Shown piece by piece: positions 1-8,497 of a stretch of 64,000 nt of DNA. Origin of the DNA: Chryseobacterium piperi (GTDB taxonomy: Bacteria; Bacteroidota; Bacteroidia; Flavobacteriales; Weeksellaceae). The stretch's first letter is position 1; the number at the start of each line of letters is the position of its first letter. Made by a program: the position numbers and the translations under genes. The notes under the pieces were generated by a model that was given only the letters and a program-made list of their open reading frames with translations, searched no databases and was not told where the DNA came from. The DNA is taken from assembly GCF_002285635.2 (NCBI RefSeq), contig NZ_CP023049.2, positions 124,001 through 188,000 of the forward strand. Direction: 5' to 3'.

Positions 1-1573
1 TTCTTTCTACAAATTGAGGAGAGTAGGCTGCATCCGCCTTAAAAGCAACGAACTCGTTATTGAAATTCGGATCAGCGGTAATATATCCAAAATTAAAAGT
101 GGTTCCGCCTGTTGATTTATTCACTCTTCTATTAGCATTGGTGATATCCGTAACGTCCCAGATTTGTTCCATCCCTGCAATATTTGCTACACTGAATCCG
201 TAAGCAGTGTTGGTACCACTGGCAAGGGAGAAATCCCGGAAGTTCATTTGTGAACCATTATATTTAAGGTCTTCTTTATATTGTACCTCTGCATAATCAA
301 AATAGAATGTTCCATTAGGATTGGTTGTGATGCTGGGCTTATAATTAATAGAGATCTGATTTCCACTTAAATTATTAATATCTCCGTTATAGAAAAAGTT
401 AACATAATCTTGATCTGTCGGATTCGAAGAAGAGACTACAGGGTTTTGGGTATTAATATCAAAAGCAATGCTATTACCCTGGGACTTGTATCCGACTACT
501 TTGGTTCTGTATTTTACAACATCTCCGCCTTGAATAGGAGAGTTGAGGCTGAAAGTAACTGTTTTATCAGTCGTAAACGGAGGTTCTTCGACCCATATTC
601 TACCTACTTTCATTAAATTTTTTTGGTCATTATTGATGACCTGATAATTGTCAAATCGGGTAATCAATGCAGCAGGAAGGTTGGCGTCTATGGCCTGAAC
701 TCTTTTCCCTGCTCCTTTATCAAAGTTGATAAAATAATAGGAGAAGTCTTCATAGATATTTTTCACGCCTTCAGTTCTGTCATTCCTGTTATCATCTCTT
801 TTGAATCCGTTTCCGTTTGATTTATTATAAAGGTTATATCCATTGGGTCCCTGAGCATAAAAAAGTGCATAGTCCTGATCGTTCCATATTCCGTCATCTT
901 CGCCTACTACCTGTATGGCATTTTCCTGCAAAGCGCTGTATTTTACATCCTGATTAAATTCGGGAAGCATGATTCCCCCGTTTCCATAGATTCTGAAGTT
1001 TCTTGGATTTACCGAAGAAGGATTAATACCATTATCCCTTAAAAACTGGGAGGTAATTTTGAAGATACCGGATTTGTCCACTTTAATCTTATAAAAAGTA
1101 CCCCCTGATAATGGGTTGATGTTTGTTCCTACCTTAGCCGCATTCATCATTTGGTTTGAACCGCCACCTTCAGAAATTTCAAATGAAGACAGTCTTTGAA
1201 TACGTCCTTTTATATTTTTAAAAAGAGCAACATTAATACTTGCATATTGTTCTCCTTGTGCATAGTAATAAGAAACATTTTTCACTTCATGCTCGGGGAC
1301 TCCATTTTTGTTTAATTCAAACAAATCCTTATTGGAAATCGTTTCCCAAATTAGATTAGAAACCTTTACCTGTTTTTCTCCTGTTTTTTGTGTGATTGTT
1401 ATAAAAATGTTATTTTGGTCATAAGAAAAACCTTTATTTTTGAAACTAGGAAGATTGATTTTTGTATCGCCAAAATCCTGAATTTTGGATCCATCCCATT
1501 CGATGTTGATTTTTTGAGCGTAAAGTATTGATACAAAAGTTAATAGGAGTAAAAACGTAATTTTTTGTTTCAT
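1..1573 (-). CDS. porU: Type IX secretion sortase PorU, N-terminal 524 residues (partial, runs off left edge)
   Basis: Reading the minus strand from the ATG at 1571-1573 gives an uninterrupted frame to the window edge. It starts MKQKITFLLLLTFVSILYAQ, a Sec signal peptide, and continues with a beta-rich region containing SGGTFYKIKVDKSGIFKIT and RNFRIYGNGG, which I recognise from the N-terminal region of PorU. PorU is the outer-membrane-associated gingipain-like cysteine protease that removes the C-terminal signal from type IX secretion cargo and attaches cargo to the surface. Its C25 peptidase domain lies beyond the left edge, so the catalytic residues cannot be checked. It is divergent from gldJ with 164 bp between starts; PorU next to gldJ and murF is the order known from gliding Flavobacteria. 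Identification is from family memory and synteny. Confidence 0.85.
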   Translation of the reverse strand, partial: MKQKITFLLLLTFVSILYAQKINIEWDGSKIQDFGDTKINLPSFKNKGFSYDQNNIFITITQKTGEKQVKVSNLIWETISNKDLFELNKNGVPEHEVKNVSYYYAQGEQYASINVALFKNIKGRIQRLSSFEISEGGGSNQMMNAAKVGTNINPLSGGTFYKIKVDKSGIFKITSQFLRDNGINPSSVNPRNFRIYGNGGIMLPEFNQDVKYSALQENAIQVVGEDDGIWNDQDYALFYAQGPNGYNLYNKSNGNGFKRDDNRNDRTEGVKNIYEDFSYYFINFDKGAGKRVQAIDANLPAALITRFDNYQVINNDQKNLMKVGRIWVEEPPFTTDKTVTFSLNSPIQGGDVVKYRTKVVGYKSQGNSIAFDINTQNPVVSSSNPTDQDYVNFFYNGDINNLSGNQISINYKPSITTNPNGTFYFDYAEVQYKEDLKYNGSQMNFRDFSLASGTNTAYGFSVANIAGMEQIWDVTDITNANRRVNKSTGGTTFNFGYITADPNFNNEFVAFKADAAYSPQFVER

Positions 1574-1737
1574 GTTTATTTTTGAAATTTCTAAATTACA
1601 AAATAAATGAAAATTTTATAATTAAATTGTTATACAATAAAATTAATTTGTTAACGTTGTTCAAAAAAATCAAATGTTTACTTGATTTATTGAATAATTT
1701 ATTTTTTCTTTGTACTTTGAAAATATTTATATCGACT

Positions 1738-3339
1738 ATGAAAAAACTAAAGTTGTTTTCATTAATAGCATTAAGTTCTACACTTGCATTAACCAGTTGT
1801 GGTGGATCGGGTACCAACAAAGGAGGAGGTACTAAAAAATTTATCAGCAAGACGGGTTGGAAGCCAAACGAAAAACAAGGTTGGTTTTTTGCAGGAAAGC
1901 AACAAAAACAGAAAGGTTGGCCGGGGATGGTATATGTAGAAGGTGGAACTTTTACAATGGGATTAGTGAAAGATGATGTGATGCACGATTGGAATAATTC
2001 ACCTCGCAGAATGCAGGTAAGTTCTTTCTTTATCGGTGAAACAGAGATTACTAACTATGAATACCGCGAATACCTTACATGGTTGAAGTATGTATTTCCA
2101 CCAAGTGATCCTAGTTTTAAGGAAATTTATAATGGTGCTGTACCAGATACCTTATTATGGGATAACAAACTATCTAGAAATGATTACAACGAGACGTATT
2201 TCCGTTCTCCAGAGTTTGATTACTATCCAGTAGTAGGAGTTTCATGGACTCAGGCAAATAGATATTGCGAATGGTTAACAGACAGAGCTAATGAAAAAGC
2301 GTTAATGTCTGCAGGAATCATCGCCAAAGATTTGTATATCAACGAATCAAACAATCAGGGTGGAAGTGCATTCAATATGGATAAATTCAAAGCGAATGAT
2401 CCTGAAATGCAAGGATACATCAACGAACAAAGAATGCAGCAGAAATCTGGGTTGAAAACAACCAACCAAAGACTTCTTTCTGCTAACAGAGCTCCAAATT
2501 CAGCAATGGTTCAGAAATTCAGACTTCCTACAGAAGTAGAATGGGAATATGCAGCTCTTGGAATGGCTAAAAACAGAGAATATAACCAATATTTAGGTAA
2601 AAAACCTGAAATTGAAAGATTAAGAGGTACTAAAGGAAAAGACAGAGGAATGTTCCTTGAAAACTTCAAAATGGGTAAAGGAGATTACTCCGGAATTGCT
2701 GGTTGGAAAAATGATGGTTCTGCCAGAACTTCAGATGTAAGACAATATCCATCTAATGATCTTGGAATCTATGGAATGTACGGAAACGTGTCTGAGTGGA
2801 CAGCTGATGTTTACAGACCAATTATCGATGAAGATTTCAGTGATTTCAATTACTACAGAGGAAATATGCCTCAGGCTATTGTAAGAAACGGTGACGGGAC
2901 TTATAAAATGGTTGATGAAGGCAATATTAAATATGATACTTTAGCTGACGGTAGATTAGTATACAGAAACCTGCCAGGTCAGTTTGAAAGACAAACTATT
3001 GCTGATTACAGAAACTACAGAGATGGAGACAAGCAATCTTCTTTAGAATATTACAAAGAAGGAGACTCTACTGCATCTTTTGATATGTATAATTCTCCAA
3101 GACAGAGATTTATCGTAGACGCTGGTGGAAGAGTAATTTTGCAAAAAGATACGAAAGACAGAACATCTGCGATGTCTAACGATATCAGAGTAATTAAAGG
3201 AGGTTCTTGGCAAGATACAGCATATTGGCTGGATCCGGGACAAAGACGATATAAAGATCAAAACAGAGCTTATGGATGGATTGGATTCCGTGTAGCTCAG
3301 GATGCCAGAGTGGCTGACAAGAGTAGAACTAGAAGATAA
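1738..3339 (+). CDS. gldJ: Gliding motility / type IX secretion lipoprotein GldJ
   Basis: The chosen start at 1738 gives MKKLKLFSLIALSSTLALTS followed by Cys, a clear lipoprotein signal with LTSC lipobox; the in-frame TTG and ATG starts upstream would bury that signal. The 533-residue product has a formylglycine-generating-enzyme (sulfatase-modifying factor) fold: GMVYVEGGTFTMG near residue 60, LPTEVEWEYAA in the middle and VIKGGSWQD...WIGFRVAQD at the C-terminus. In the family, GldJ is an outer-membrane lipoprotein needed for gliding and for stability of the GldK/N secretion ring; it is not an enzyme. It is close to the usual length (about 560). Divergent from porU and followed by a terminator, then murF. 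Confidence 0.93.
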   Translation: MKKLKLFSLIALSSTLALTSCGGSGTNKGGGTKKFISKTGWKPNEKQGWFFAGKQQKQKGWPGMVYVEGGTFTMGLVKDDVMHDWNNSPRRMQVSSFFIGETEITNYEYREYLTWLKYVFPPSDPSFKEIYNGAVPDTLLWDNKLSRNDYNETYFRSPEFDYYPVVGVSWTQANRYCEWLTDRANEKALMSAGIIAKDLYINESNNQGGSAFNMDKFKANDPEMQGYINEQRMQQKSGLKTTNQRLLSANRAPNSAMVQKFRLPTEVEWEYAALGMAKNREYNQYLGKKPEIERLRGTKGKDRGMFLENFKMGKGDYSGIAGWKNDGSARTSDVRQYPSNDLGIYGMYGNVSEWTADVYRPIIDEDFSDFNYYRGNMPQAIVRNGDGTYKMVDEGNIKYDTLADGRLVYRNLPGQFERQTIADYRNYRDGDKQSSLEYYKEGDSTASFDMYNSPRQRFIVDAGGRVILQKDTKDRTSAMSNDIRVIKGGSWQDTAYWLDPGQRRYKDQNRAYGWIGFRVAQDARVADKSRTRR

Positions 3340-3366
3340 ATATTTATCAAAAAAATAATTTCAAAA

Positions 3367-3396
3367 AACCTTCCAAAATACTGGAAGGTTTTTTTA
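3367..3396 (+). terminator. Intrinsic terminator after gldJ
   Basis: A stem of AACCTTCC and GGAAGGTT with a short loop is followed by a T-run, 28 bp after the gldJ stop. The T-run overlaps a possible -7 element for murF. Confidence 0.8.
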
Positions 3397-3402
3397 TTTT
3401 TG
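3395..3402 (+). promoter_or_regulatory. Possible -7 promoter element of murF
   Basis: TATTTTTG fits the Bacteroidota -7 consensus TAnnTTTG and sits 4 nt before the murF ATG, so a transcript from it would be leaderless. It lies in the terminator T-tract, so the match could be chance. Confidence 0.35.
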
Positions 3403-3406
3403 AACT

Positions 3407-4678
3407 ATGAATATAGAACAGTTTTATCCTTTGTTTTTGCAGTCCAATAACGTTACGATTGACAGCAGAAAAATTGAAAAGAATGATATTTTCTTCGCTT
3501 TTTCAGGAGAGAATTTCAATGCAGCAATCGTAGCAGAAAAAGCAATTTCCGATGGGGCTCTGGCTGTCATTGTAGAGCAGCGGGATTTTGAGAATAGAGA
3601 TAAAAACATTTTCTATGTTCATTCTACATTAGAATTTTTACAAGACCTTGCCATATATCACAGGGATCAGTTAAGTATTCCGATTCTTGGACTTACAGGA
3701 AGCAATGGAAAGACGACGACAAAGGAGTTGATTCACGCTGTTCTTTCCGAAAAATACAATGTTCAGTATACCCATGGTAATCTGAATAATCATATCGGGG
3801 TTCCTCTAACGATTTTATTGATCAGATCTCAACATGAGATGGCTGTCATTGAAATGGGAGCGAATCATCAAAAGGAAATTGAATTGCTATGCTCGATCTC
3901 AAAACCTGATTACGGTTATATTACCAATTTCGGGAAAGCGCATCTTGAAGGCTTCGGAGGTTTTGAAGGGGTTATCAAAGGAAAGTCTGAATTGTATGAT
4001 TATTTAAAAGCGTCTCATAAAACAATACTGGTTAATGAGAATGATGAAATCCAGATGGACAAGACCGAAAATTATGAGCCGAAAATTACTTTTGGGAGAA
4101 CTGATTCAGATTATTATTTTGAAGCATTTTCTGAGAACCACTGTGTAGGATTATCATATAAAAGCACAAAAGCCTTATCAAAACTGACAGGTAATTATAA
4201 CTTCACAAATCTTTGTGCAGCAGTAAGTCTGGGACTTCATTTCGGAATTGATATTGAAAAAATAAAACATGCCATTGAGAGCTATACTCCAACTAATATG
4301 CGTTCTCAGATCGTAAAAAAAGAAGGAAAAACACTGGTTCTGGATACATACAATGCCAATCCAAGTTCGATGATGGCTTCATTACATAATTTCGTAACTT
4401 TTGAAGGCCGTAAAACGATTATTATAGGGGATATGCTTGAGTTGGGTACTGAGAGTGAAGCCGAGCATCAGAATATTTTAAAACTGGCCCTTGATTTAGG
4501 ATTTGATGAAATTATAACCGTAGGAGGGAGTTTTAAAAAGATCAACTCTTCAACCCTTGCTTTTGAGAATACCCAGGAGCTAATAGAATACTTAAAACTG
4601 AATGCTATTCAATCTGATCATATTCTATTAAAAGCTTCAAGAGGCATTTCTTTAGAAAAGGCAGTAGACTTTATTTAG
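3407..4678 (+). CDS. murF: UDP-N-acetylmuramoyl-tripeptide--D-alanyl-D-alanine ligase MurF
   Basis: This is the cytoplasmic ATP-dependent ligase that adds D-Ala-D-Ala to the UDP-MurNAc-tripeptide, the last cytoplasmic step of the peptidoglycan precursor. The N-terminal substrate-binding domain contains TIDSRKIEKNDIFFAFSGEN. The P-loop GLTGSNGKTTTK lies at residues 95-106, followed by THGNLNNHIGVPLT and the MurF-typical VIEMGANHQKEIELL. The C-terminal domain has LDTYNANPSSMMASL and IIGDMLELG. At 423 residues it is full length. It follows the gldJ terminator and overlaps the convergent NUDIX gene by 8 bp. The gldJ-murF pair is conserved in Flavobacteria. Confidence 0.96.
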   Translation: MNIEQFYPLFLQSNNVTIDSRKIEKNDIFFAFSGENFNAAIVAEKAISDGALAVIVEQRDFENRDKNIFYVHSTLEFLQDLAIYHRDQLSIPILGLTGSNGKTTTKELIHAVLSEKYNVQYTHGNLNNHIGVPLTILLIRSQHEMAVIEMGANHQKEIELLCSISKPDYGYITNFGKAHLEGFGGFEGVIKGKSELYDYLKASHKTILVNENDEIQMDKTENYEPKITFGRTDSDYYFEAFSENHCVGLSYKSTKALSKLTGNYNFTNLCAAVSLGLHFGIDIEKIKHAIESYTPTNMRSQIVKKEGKTLVLDTYNANPSSMMASLHNFVTFEGRKTIIIGDMLELGTESEAEHQNILKLALDLGFDEIITVGGSFKKINSSTLAFENTQELIEYLKLNAIQSDHILLKASRGISLEKAVDFI

Positions 4679-5282
4679 TCTTCCTTTCTCTGAATTCATT
4701 AACGATCAGCTGGATATTTTTGAAAGTGTTTGGAAAAACTTCATTTTCTATTTGAGAGTCGTTTTTCCAGGCAACTTCTGTGATACCTTCTTCAATCTGA
4801 GGTGTTGATGTATCTTCACCGTCGAAGCTCATTTCAAACCAGTGTGTGCATTTCAGGATCTTATCACCGTTTCTTTCTACATAAATATGATAAGTCGTAT
4901 TGATGAAATCCAACAGTTCAACATCTTTCAGCCCTGTTTCTTCTTCAATCTCCCTGACAGCAGATTCCTCTCTGGATTCTCCTTTTTCCATTTTACCCTT
5001 GGGAAGATCCCACTTTCCAAGTCTTTTGATGAAAAGTATTTCTCCGTTCTTATTATTGACTAGTCCGCCAGCCGCTTCAATAATCCTGAAAAGACCTTTA
5101 AACTCACTCCAGATTGTATCAATATCATCTCCAAATACATTCAATTCTTTTACAGATGTATTTTCCAAAAGATCTAATGCAATTTCGAAAGTAGTAAAGT
5201 TTTCGTACTTAACGTTTTTTTCCAGGTTTTCGGTCTGTTTAGACAGTAATAATTTTTTTTCGTTCACAAAAACTTTATACAT
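4671..5282 (-). CDS. NUDIX hydrolase
   Basis: This 203-residue protein has a complete Nudix box, GKMEKGE(x7)REIEEETGL, at about residues 96-118, matching GX5EX7REUXEEXGU. The first 60 residues form a separate small N-terminal region not required by the Nudix fold. RLGKWDLPKG just before the box is typical of ADP-ribose/diadenosine-polyphosphate type members, but the substrate cannot be read from sequence. It is convergent with murF, overlapping by 8 bp, so any terminator must lie inside coding sequence. Upstream is a decayed region. Confidence 0.9.
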   Translation of the reverse strand: MYKVFVNEKKLLLSKQTENLEKNVKYENFTTFEIALDLLENTSVKELNVFGDDIDTIWSEFKGLFRIIEAAGGLVNNKNGEILFIKRLGKWDLPKGKMEKGESREESAVREIEEETGLKDVELLDFINTTYHIYVERNGDKILKCTHWFEMSFDGEDTSTPQIEEGITEVAWKNDSQIENEVFPNTFKNIQLIVNEFRERKTK

Positions 5283-5583
5283 TTTGCGGATCTTTAATAT
5301 TAGTTGATTATCAATTGGTTATGGGATTGAAAAACACGAAAAATCGAAGTTTTTACTATGTTTTTTACTACAATTATAACGCAAATATAAAAATTTAGAA
5401 ACAAAAATAAACCTTAGTATAGGGCTTTTATTTACCAGTTGTCATCTGTTTATGTGTATTTCGTCACATCAAATAACTGTACAAAAGAATAATTTATTAT
5501 CCGGGAAGGTGTTTACAAATATATTTCTGGGAGATTTGAAGAAATTCTAAAATCTGTGCAAGCGAAAGATTTACAAACGAAAC
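5283..5583. other. AT-rich intergenic region, no gene seen
   Basis: It contains the upstream region of the NUDIX gene and, towards its right end, sequence that may be the decayed 5' part of the pseudogene beginning near 5584. I see no clear promoter or structured element. Confidence 0.4.
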
Positions 5584-5967
5584 CATGGGTCTTTTAACTC
5601 CTAAAAGAAGTAGTGGAGTTTTTACTTATATCTGGAATATATCAATGAATGGTTTTAAGTATGGAATGGATGTACAGGAACACAAAGACGGAGATTAAAT
5701 CATTCTATCGAGTTGCGCAAACAGGATTGTGGATTAGAAAATCTGACCATGTGAGTTATATTTAAAGAGTACGTGCACAAAGATCTATATATCCTGTAAA
5801 AATTGAGGGTAATCATATCTTTGAGATAGTAGAATATGCAGGATCTGGACAAACAATCCTTACGTTTGGCAGAATACCATTTAAGAACTTGATGATCCTA
5901 ATAATTTGGGAATAGTTGATACTTTCAGAATTACGTAAGATTGACAGGTGAGGGTATTCCAGATTAG
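5584..5967 (+). pseudogene. Decayed gene of unknown function
   Basis: Coding-like text appears in successive frames: MNGFKYGMDVQEHKDGD, then a stop, SFYRVAQTGLWIRKSDHVSYI, a stop, YPVKIEGNHIFEIVEYAGSG and QTILTFGRIPFKN. A frame change gives DDPNNLGIVDTFRIT, and a further change gives LTGEGIPD and a stop at 5965-5967. The pieces join into one soluble protein of roughly 125 residues broken by at least two stops and two frameshifts. I do not recognise the family. It converges on the acyltransferase remnant and belongs to a cluster of dead genes. Confidence 0.5.
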
Positions 5968-7050
5968 GATTTTTTATCTCGCATCTTCATAAATGGTGTT
6001 TCAACAAATTTATACATTAATGTTGCTGCTAGGTAGCTCAAAATCCAAAATAAAAAAAACTTTAACCACATGTTAATTTTCAATGGAGCTAAAATACTGT
6101 AAGAAATTACAGATAGATTAATAAGGTATAACGAGTAAGATATTAAGCTTGTTTTGACGATGAAGTTTCCAAGTAATGATTTTGGTTGTTTTAAAAAGTA
6201 AAGCTTTGGTAGTAGTAGCAAAATTGAAAAAGGCATTACCACAAAATAAAACACGCAAATGTAAATACTATAGTTTAAAAGGTAGTCTCCATAAATCTTA
6301 TTACTTATGAAAATTATCAAGCCAACTATAAAAAAGCTATTCTTATACTTTATGAAATAGTCTTTTTTGAACGTGTAAAACCAAGCCCCCATAACTCCTA
6401 TTAATAAACTATCAAGACGAGTTATTACTGGAGATCTAAATCTGTTGTCCCAGTCTGTAATATTTAATGGTGGATAGTTTTTAAAAAAGTATAACCTAAC
6501 AAGTAAAGAGCATATTAGAACTAAAAAAAAATAATAATAAGATTTTTTTAATAGATAATTTAGAAAGAAAATAAATGAAAAAGCAACCAATTGGTAGAAT
6601 TAAATAAAACCATTCTTCAATTGATAAAGACCATGATTCTGAAAAAAAATAATTATTTCTCAAGGTTATATTCTGAATGAAAATAAATGTTTTAGCAACA
6701 TGATTAAAATCTATTCCCTTCGATAAAATAAAATTTAATAATAATATTAAAAGAATGGTAAAATAATAAGCAGGTAATGTTCTCCACCAACGTCTTTTCC
6801 AAAAATGAAACATTTTTTTAAGATTAAATCCTTCTTCAAAATCTCTTATAAAAATACGACCGATTAGAAACCCAGATAGAACGAAAAATATTAAAACCCC
6901 ATCGAAAATAAACTTATGAATAAAGATATATTTTTCGGGCAAAACAGAAATAGAATGACTTATAAGAACTGTAAAAATCGCAATAAAACGGAGGAGATCA
7001 AGACCAAAATTACGGCTTTCGGGAACTTGGATTTTAAATAAGTTTTTCAT
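5964..7050 (-). pseudogene. Acyltransferase family 3 (OafA-like), split by a frameshift
   Basis: Two overlapping minus-strand frames (7050-6496 and 6590-5964) form one acyltransferase-3 membrane protein. The N-terminal frame holds the family hallmark LDLLRFIAIFTVLISHS, FFVLSGFLIGR and ESWSLSIEEWFYLILP. The second frame carries the remaining hydrophobic helices and ends FVETPFMKMRDKKS. Removing one base would give 361 codons, the usual size for the family, which O-acylates cell-surface polysaccharides. The shift lies between the A7 run (complement of 6543-6549) and the T9 run (complement of 6523-6531). It could be a real mutation, phase variation or a sequencing error. Confidence 0.8.
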
Positions 7051-7088
7051 CTGTTAATAAAATACAGTGCGAAAATAAAGAAAATTAT

Positions 7089-7620
7089 ATGAAAACAATT
7101 AATTCTATATTACAATTGATGGGATTTATAAACCCTCCCGATTTTTTAGGAAAATATCATCCTCTTTTTGGGAGCATTTTGCTGGCTCACTTACCTTCTG
7201 GATTTTCTCCGGGTTTATTGAGACTCATAGTAGCATTTCGATGTTGCTATGGATATTCTTTGCTGTCGCAACCGTTTTTGATTTGTTGGCAGAACTTTAC
7301 GCTAATCTTATATTCCTGAACGGAAAATTTAAAATTAATAGGTTCTTCAGAGTGATATTTAAGCCTTTCGTGATGTTTACGGTAATCTTCTTAACAAATA
7401 CTTTTAAAAGAGGTTTAAAGAGACCTCTACTATCACTCCGGAATGGATGAAAGATATGGCAGTGGGAACTGTACCTACTATTCATTATTTTTTTGTGCTG
7501 ACAATAGGGATTTTTATTCTTTTAAGTATTGCCGAAAATATGGCAAAGATGAAAATAAAAGCTGCGATAACTCTTACGAAGATTTTAAACATGCAAAATT
7601 TAAAAAAAATGAAAAATTCA
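7089..7620 (+). pseudogene. Holin-like small membrane protein with two frameshifts
   Basis: Three successive frames read as one membrane protein. They are MKTINSILQLMGFINPPDFL (7089 on), then SISMLLWIFFAVATVFDLLA...FKPFVMFTVIFLTN (from about 7230), then ETSTITPEWMKDMAVGTVPT...FFVLTIGIFILLSIAENMAK (from about 7414). A short N-terminus, three or four membrane segments and the DLLAELYAN stretch resemble phage/tailocin holins, but this is resemblance only. At least two indels break the frame. The small lipoprotein frame follows immediately, as in lysis cassettes. Confidence 0.45.
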
Positions 7621-7791
7621 ATGATGAAACAGATACTAATAATATTCCTTAGTTTCTTTATAATACTTGGATGCAGAGCTAAGAAATTGGAAACAATAAA
7701 TTTTCTGAAAATATACAGGTATTTAAAAGTATTCAAGCGGAAAAAAAAATCAGAAATAGAAGAGAAGCAAACATCATTTCTTTCTGGATAA
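7621..7791 (+). CDS. Small lipoprotein, possibly a spanin-like lysis remnant
   Basis: MMKQILIIFLSFFIILGC gives a signal peptide with lipobox ILGC and a mature tail of about 39 mostly charged residues (RAKKLETINFLKIYRY... KRKKKSEIEEKQ). The frame is continuous with the last frame of the preceding holin-like pseudogene, so it may not be independently translated. A lipoprotein of this size directly after a holin-like gene fits an Rz1-type outer spanin, but there is no sequence proof. The stretch to 8040 shows no further gene. Confidence 0.3.
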   Translation: MMKQILIIFLSFFIILGCRAKKLETINFLKIYRYLKVFKRKKKSEIEEKQTSFLSG

Positions 7792-8040
7792 TATTCTGCA
7801 GGGATTCAGCTTTTAATATTCTATCTTCAAAAGTTTGTTCAGAATTGATGCCTTTGTAGATTTTTTTTATAATTTTGCTATTGTGGTAAATATATATGTA
7901 CTATTTTTGATTTAGATTTTTGATGAAAATATGCGTACTTAAAAGTCTTTCATTTTGCTATGGGATTTTTACTACATTAAACTTAGTGGTTTTATAAATA
8001 ATTAATAATAAGCGTGTTATAAAGGTAGTAAAAAACTTTA

Positions 8041-8048
8041 TACATTTG
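8041..8048 (+). promoter_or_regulatory. -7 promoter element
   Basis: TACATTTG matches the Bacteroidota TAnnTTTG element and lies 26 nt before the ATG at 8075. Confidence 0.65.
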
Positions 8049-8074
8049 TAAGAATTTAAATACAAAAATAAAAA

Positions 8075-8464
8075 ATGAATTTAGAAGGACGAAAAATTAT
8101 TGTCAATAAATCATCTAAAGAGTTAGCAGACTTACTAAAAACGTCTGAGAACTATAAAGAATTTATGCCGGACGGACTTCAAAAGTTTGAAAGCAGAGAA
8201 GATGGATTTAAATTCGGGTTACAAGGAATGCCGGAAATTGCTTTAAAAATAGATGAAGTTACAGATCAGAAAGCTGTTTTAAAATCGGCAAGTTCAAGTC
8301 TGGATTTTTCATTAACAGCAACTTTAAACCCTGTCAGCGAAAACCAGACGGAGGTACAGATGCTTTTTGAAGGAAAATTTAATCCATTTATAAAGATGAT
8401 GGTAGAAAAGCCTCTACAGAATTTTATCAATGCCTTAACGGATAAAATAGAAGCTTATAAATAA
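8075..8464 (+). CDS. SRPBCC/START-like small protein
   Basis: This 129-residue cytoplasmic protein has no signal peptide. NLEGRKIIVNKSSKELADLL and the terminal long helix MVEKPLQNFINALTDKIEAYK match the helix-grip pattern of SRPBCC (Bet v1/START-like) proteins, which bind hydrophobic ligands. Proteins of this kind are common in Flavobacteria and are usually annotated only as SRPBCC family. It has its own TACATTTG promoter and is followed by a bidirectional terminator shared with convergent anmK. No specific ligand can be inferred. Confidence 0.7.
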   Translation: MNLEGRKIIVNKSSKELADLLKTSENYKEFMPDGLQKFESREDGFKFGLQGMPEIALKIDEVTDQKAVLKSASSSLDFSLTATLNPVSENQTEVQMLFEGKFNPFIKMMVEKPLQNFINALTDKIEAYK

Positions 8465-8471
8465 TAAACGA

Positions 8472-8497
8472 AACCTTCAGATCTGAAGGTTTTTTTA
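8472..8497. terminator. Bidirectional terminator
   Basis: AACCTTCAG and CTGAAGGTT arms almost abut, with A-run before and T-run after, between the convergent SRPBCC gene and anmK. Confidence 0.8.

Noticed and set aside
1582..1737. N-terminal extension of GldJ from TTG/ATG starts
   Set aside because: It would place 52 AT-rich, poorly coding residues before a perfect lipoprotein signal peptide; the start at 1738 explains the protein.
4900..5307. 135-codon plus-strand ORF opposite the NUDIX gene
   Set aside because: Ser/Phe-rich shadow of the minus-strand NUDIX frame, which has a complete Nudix box.
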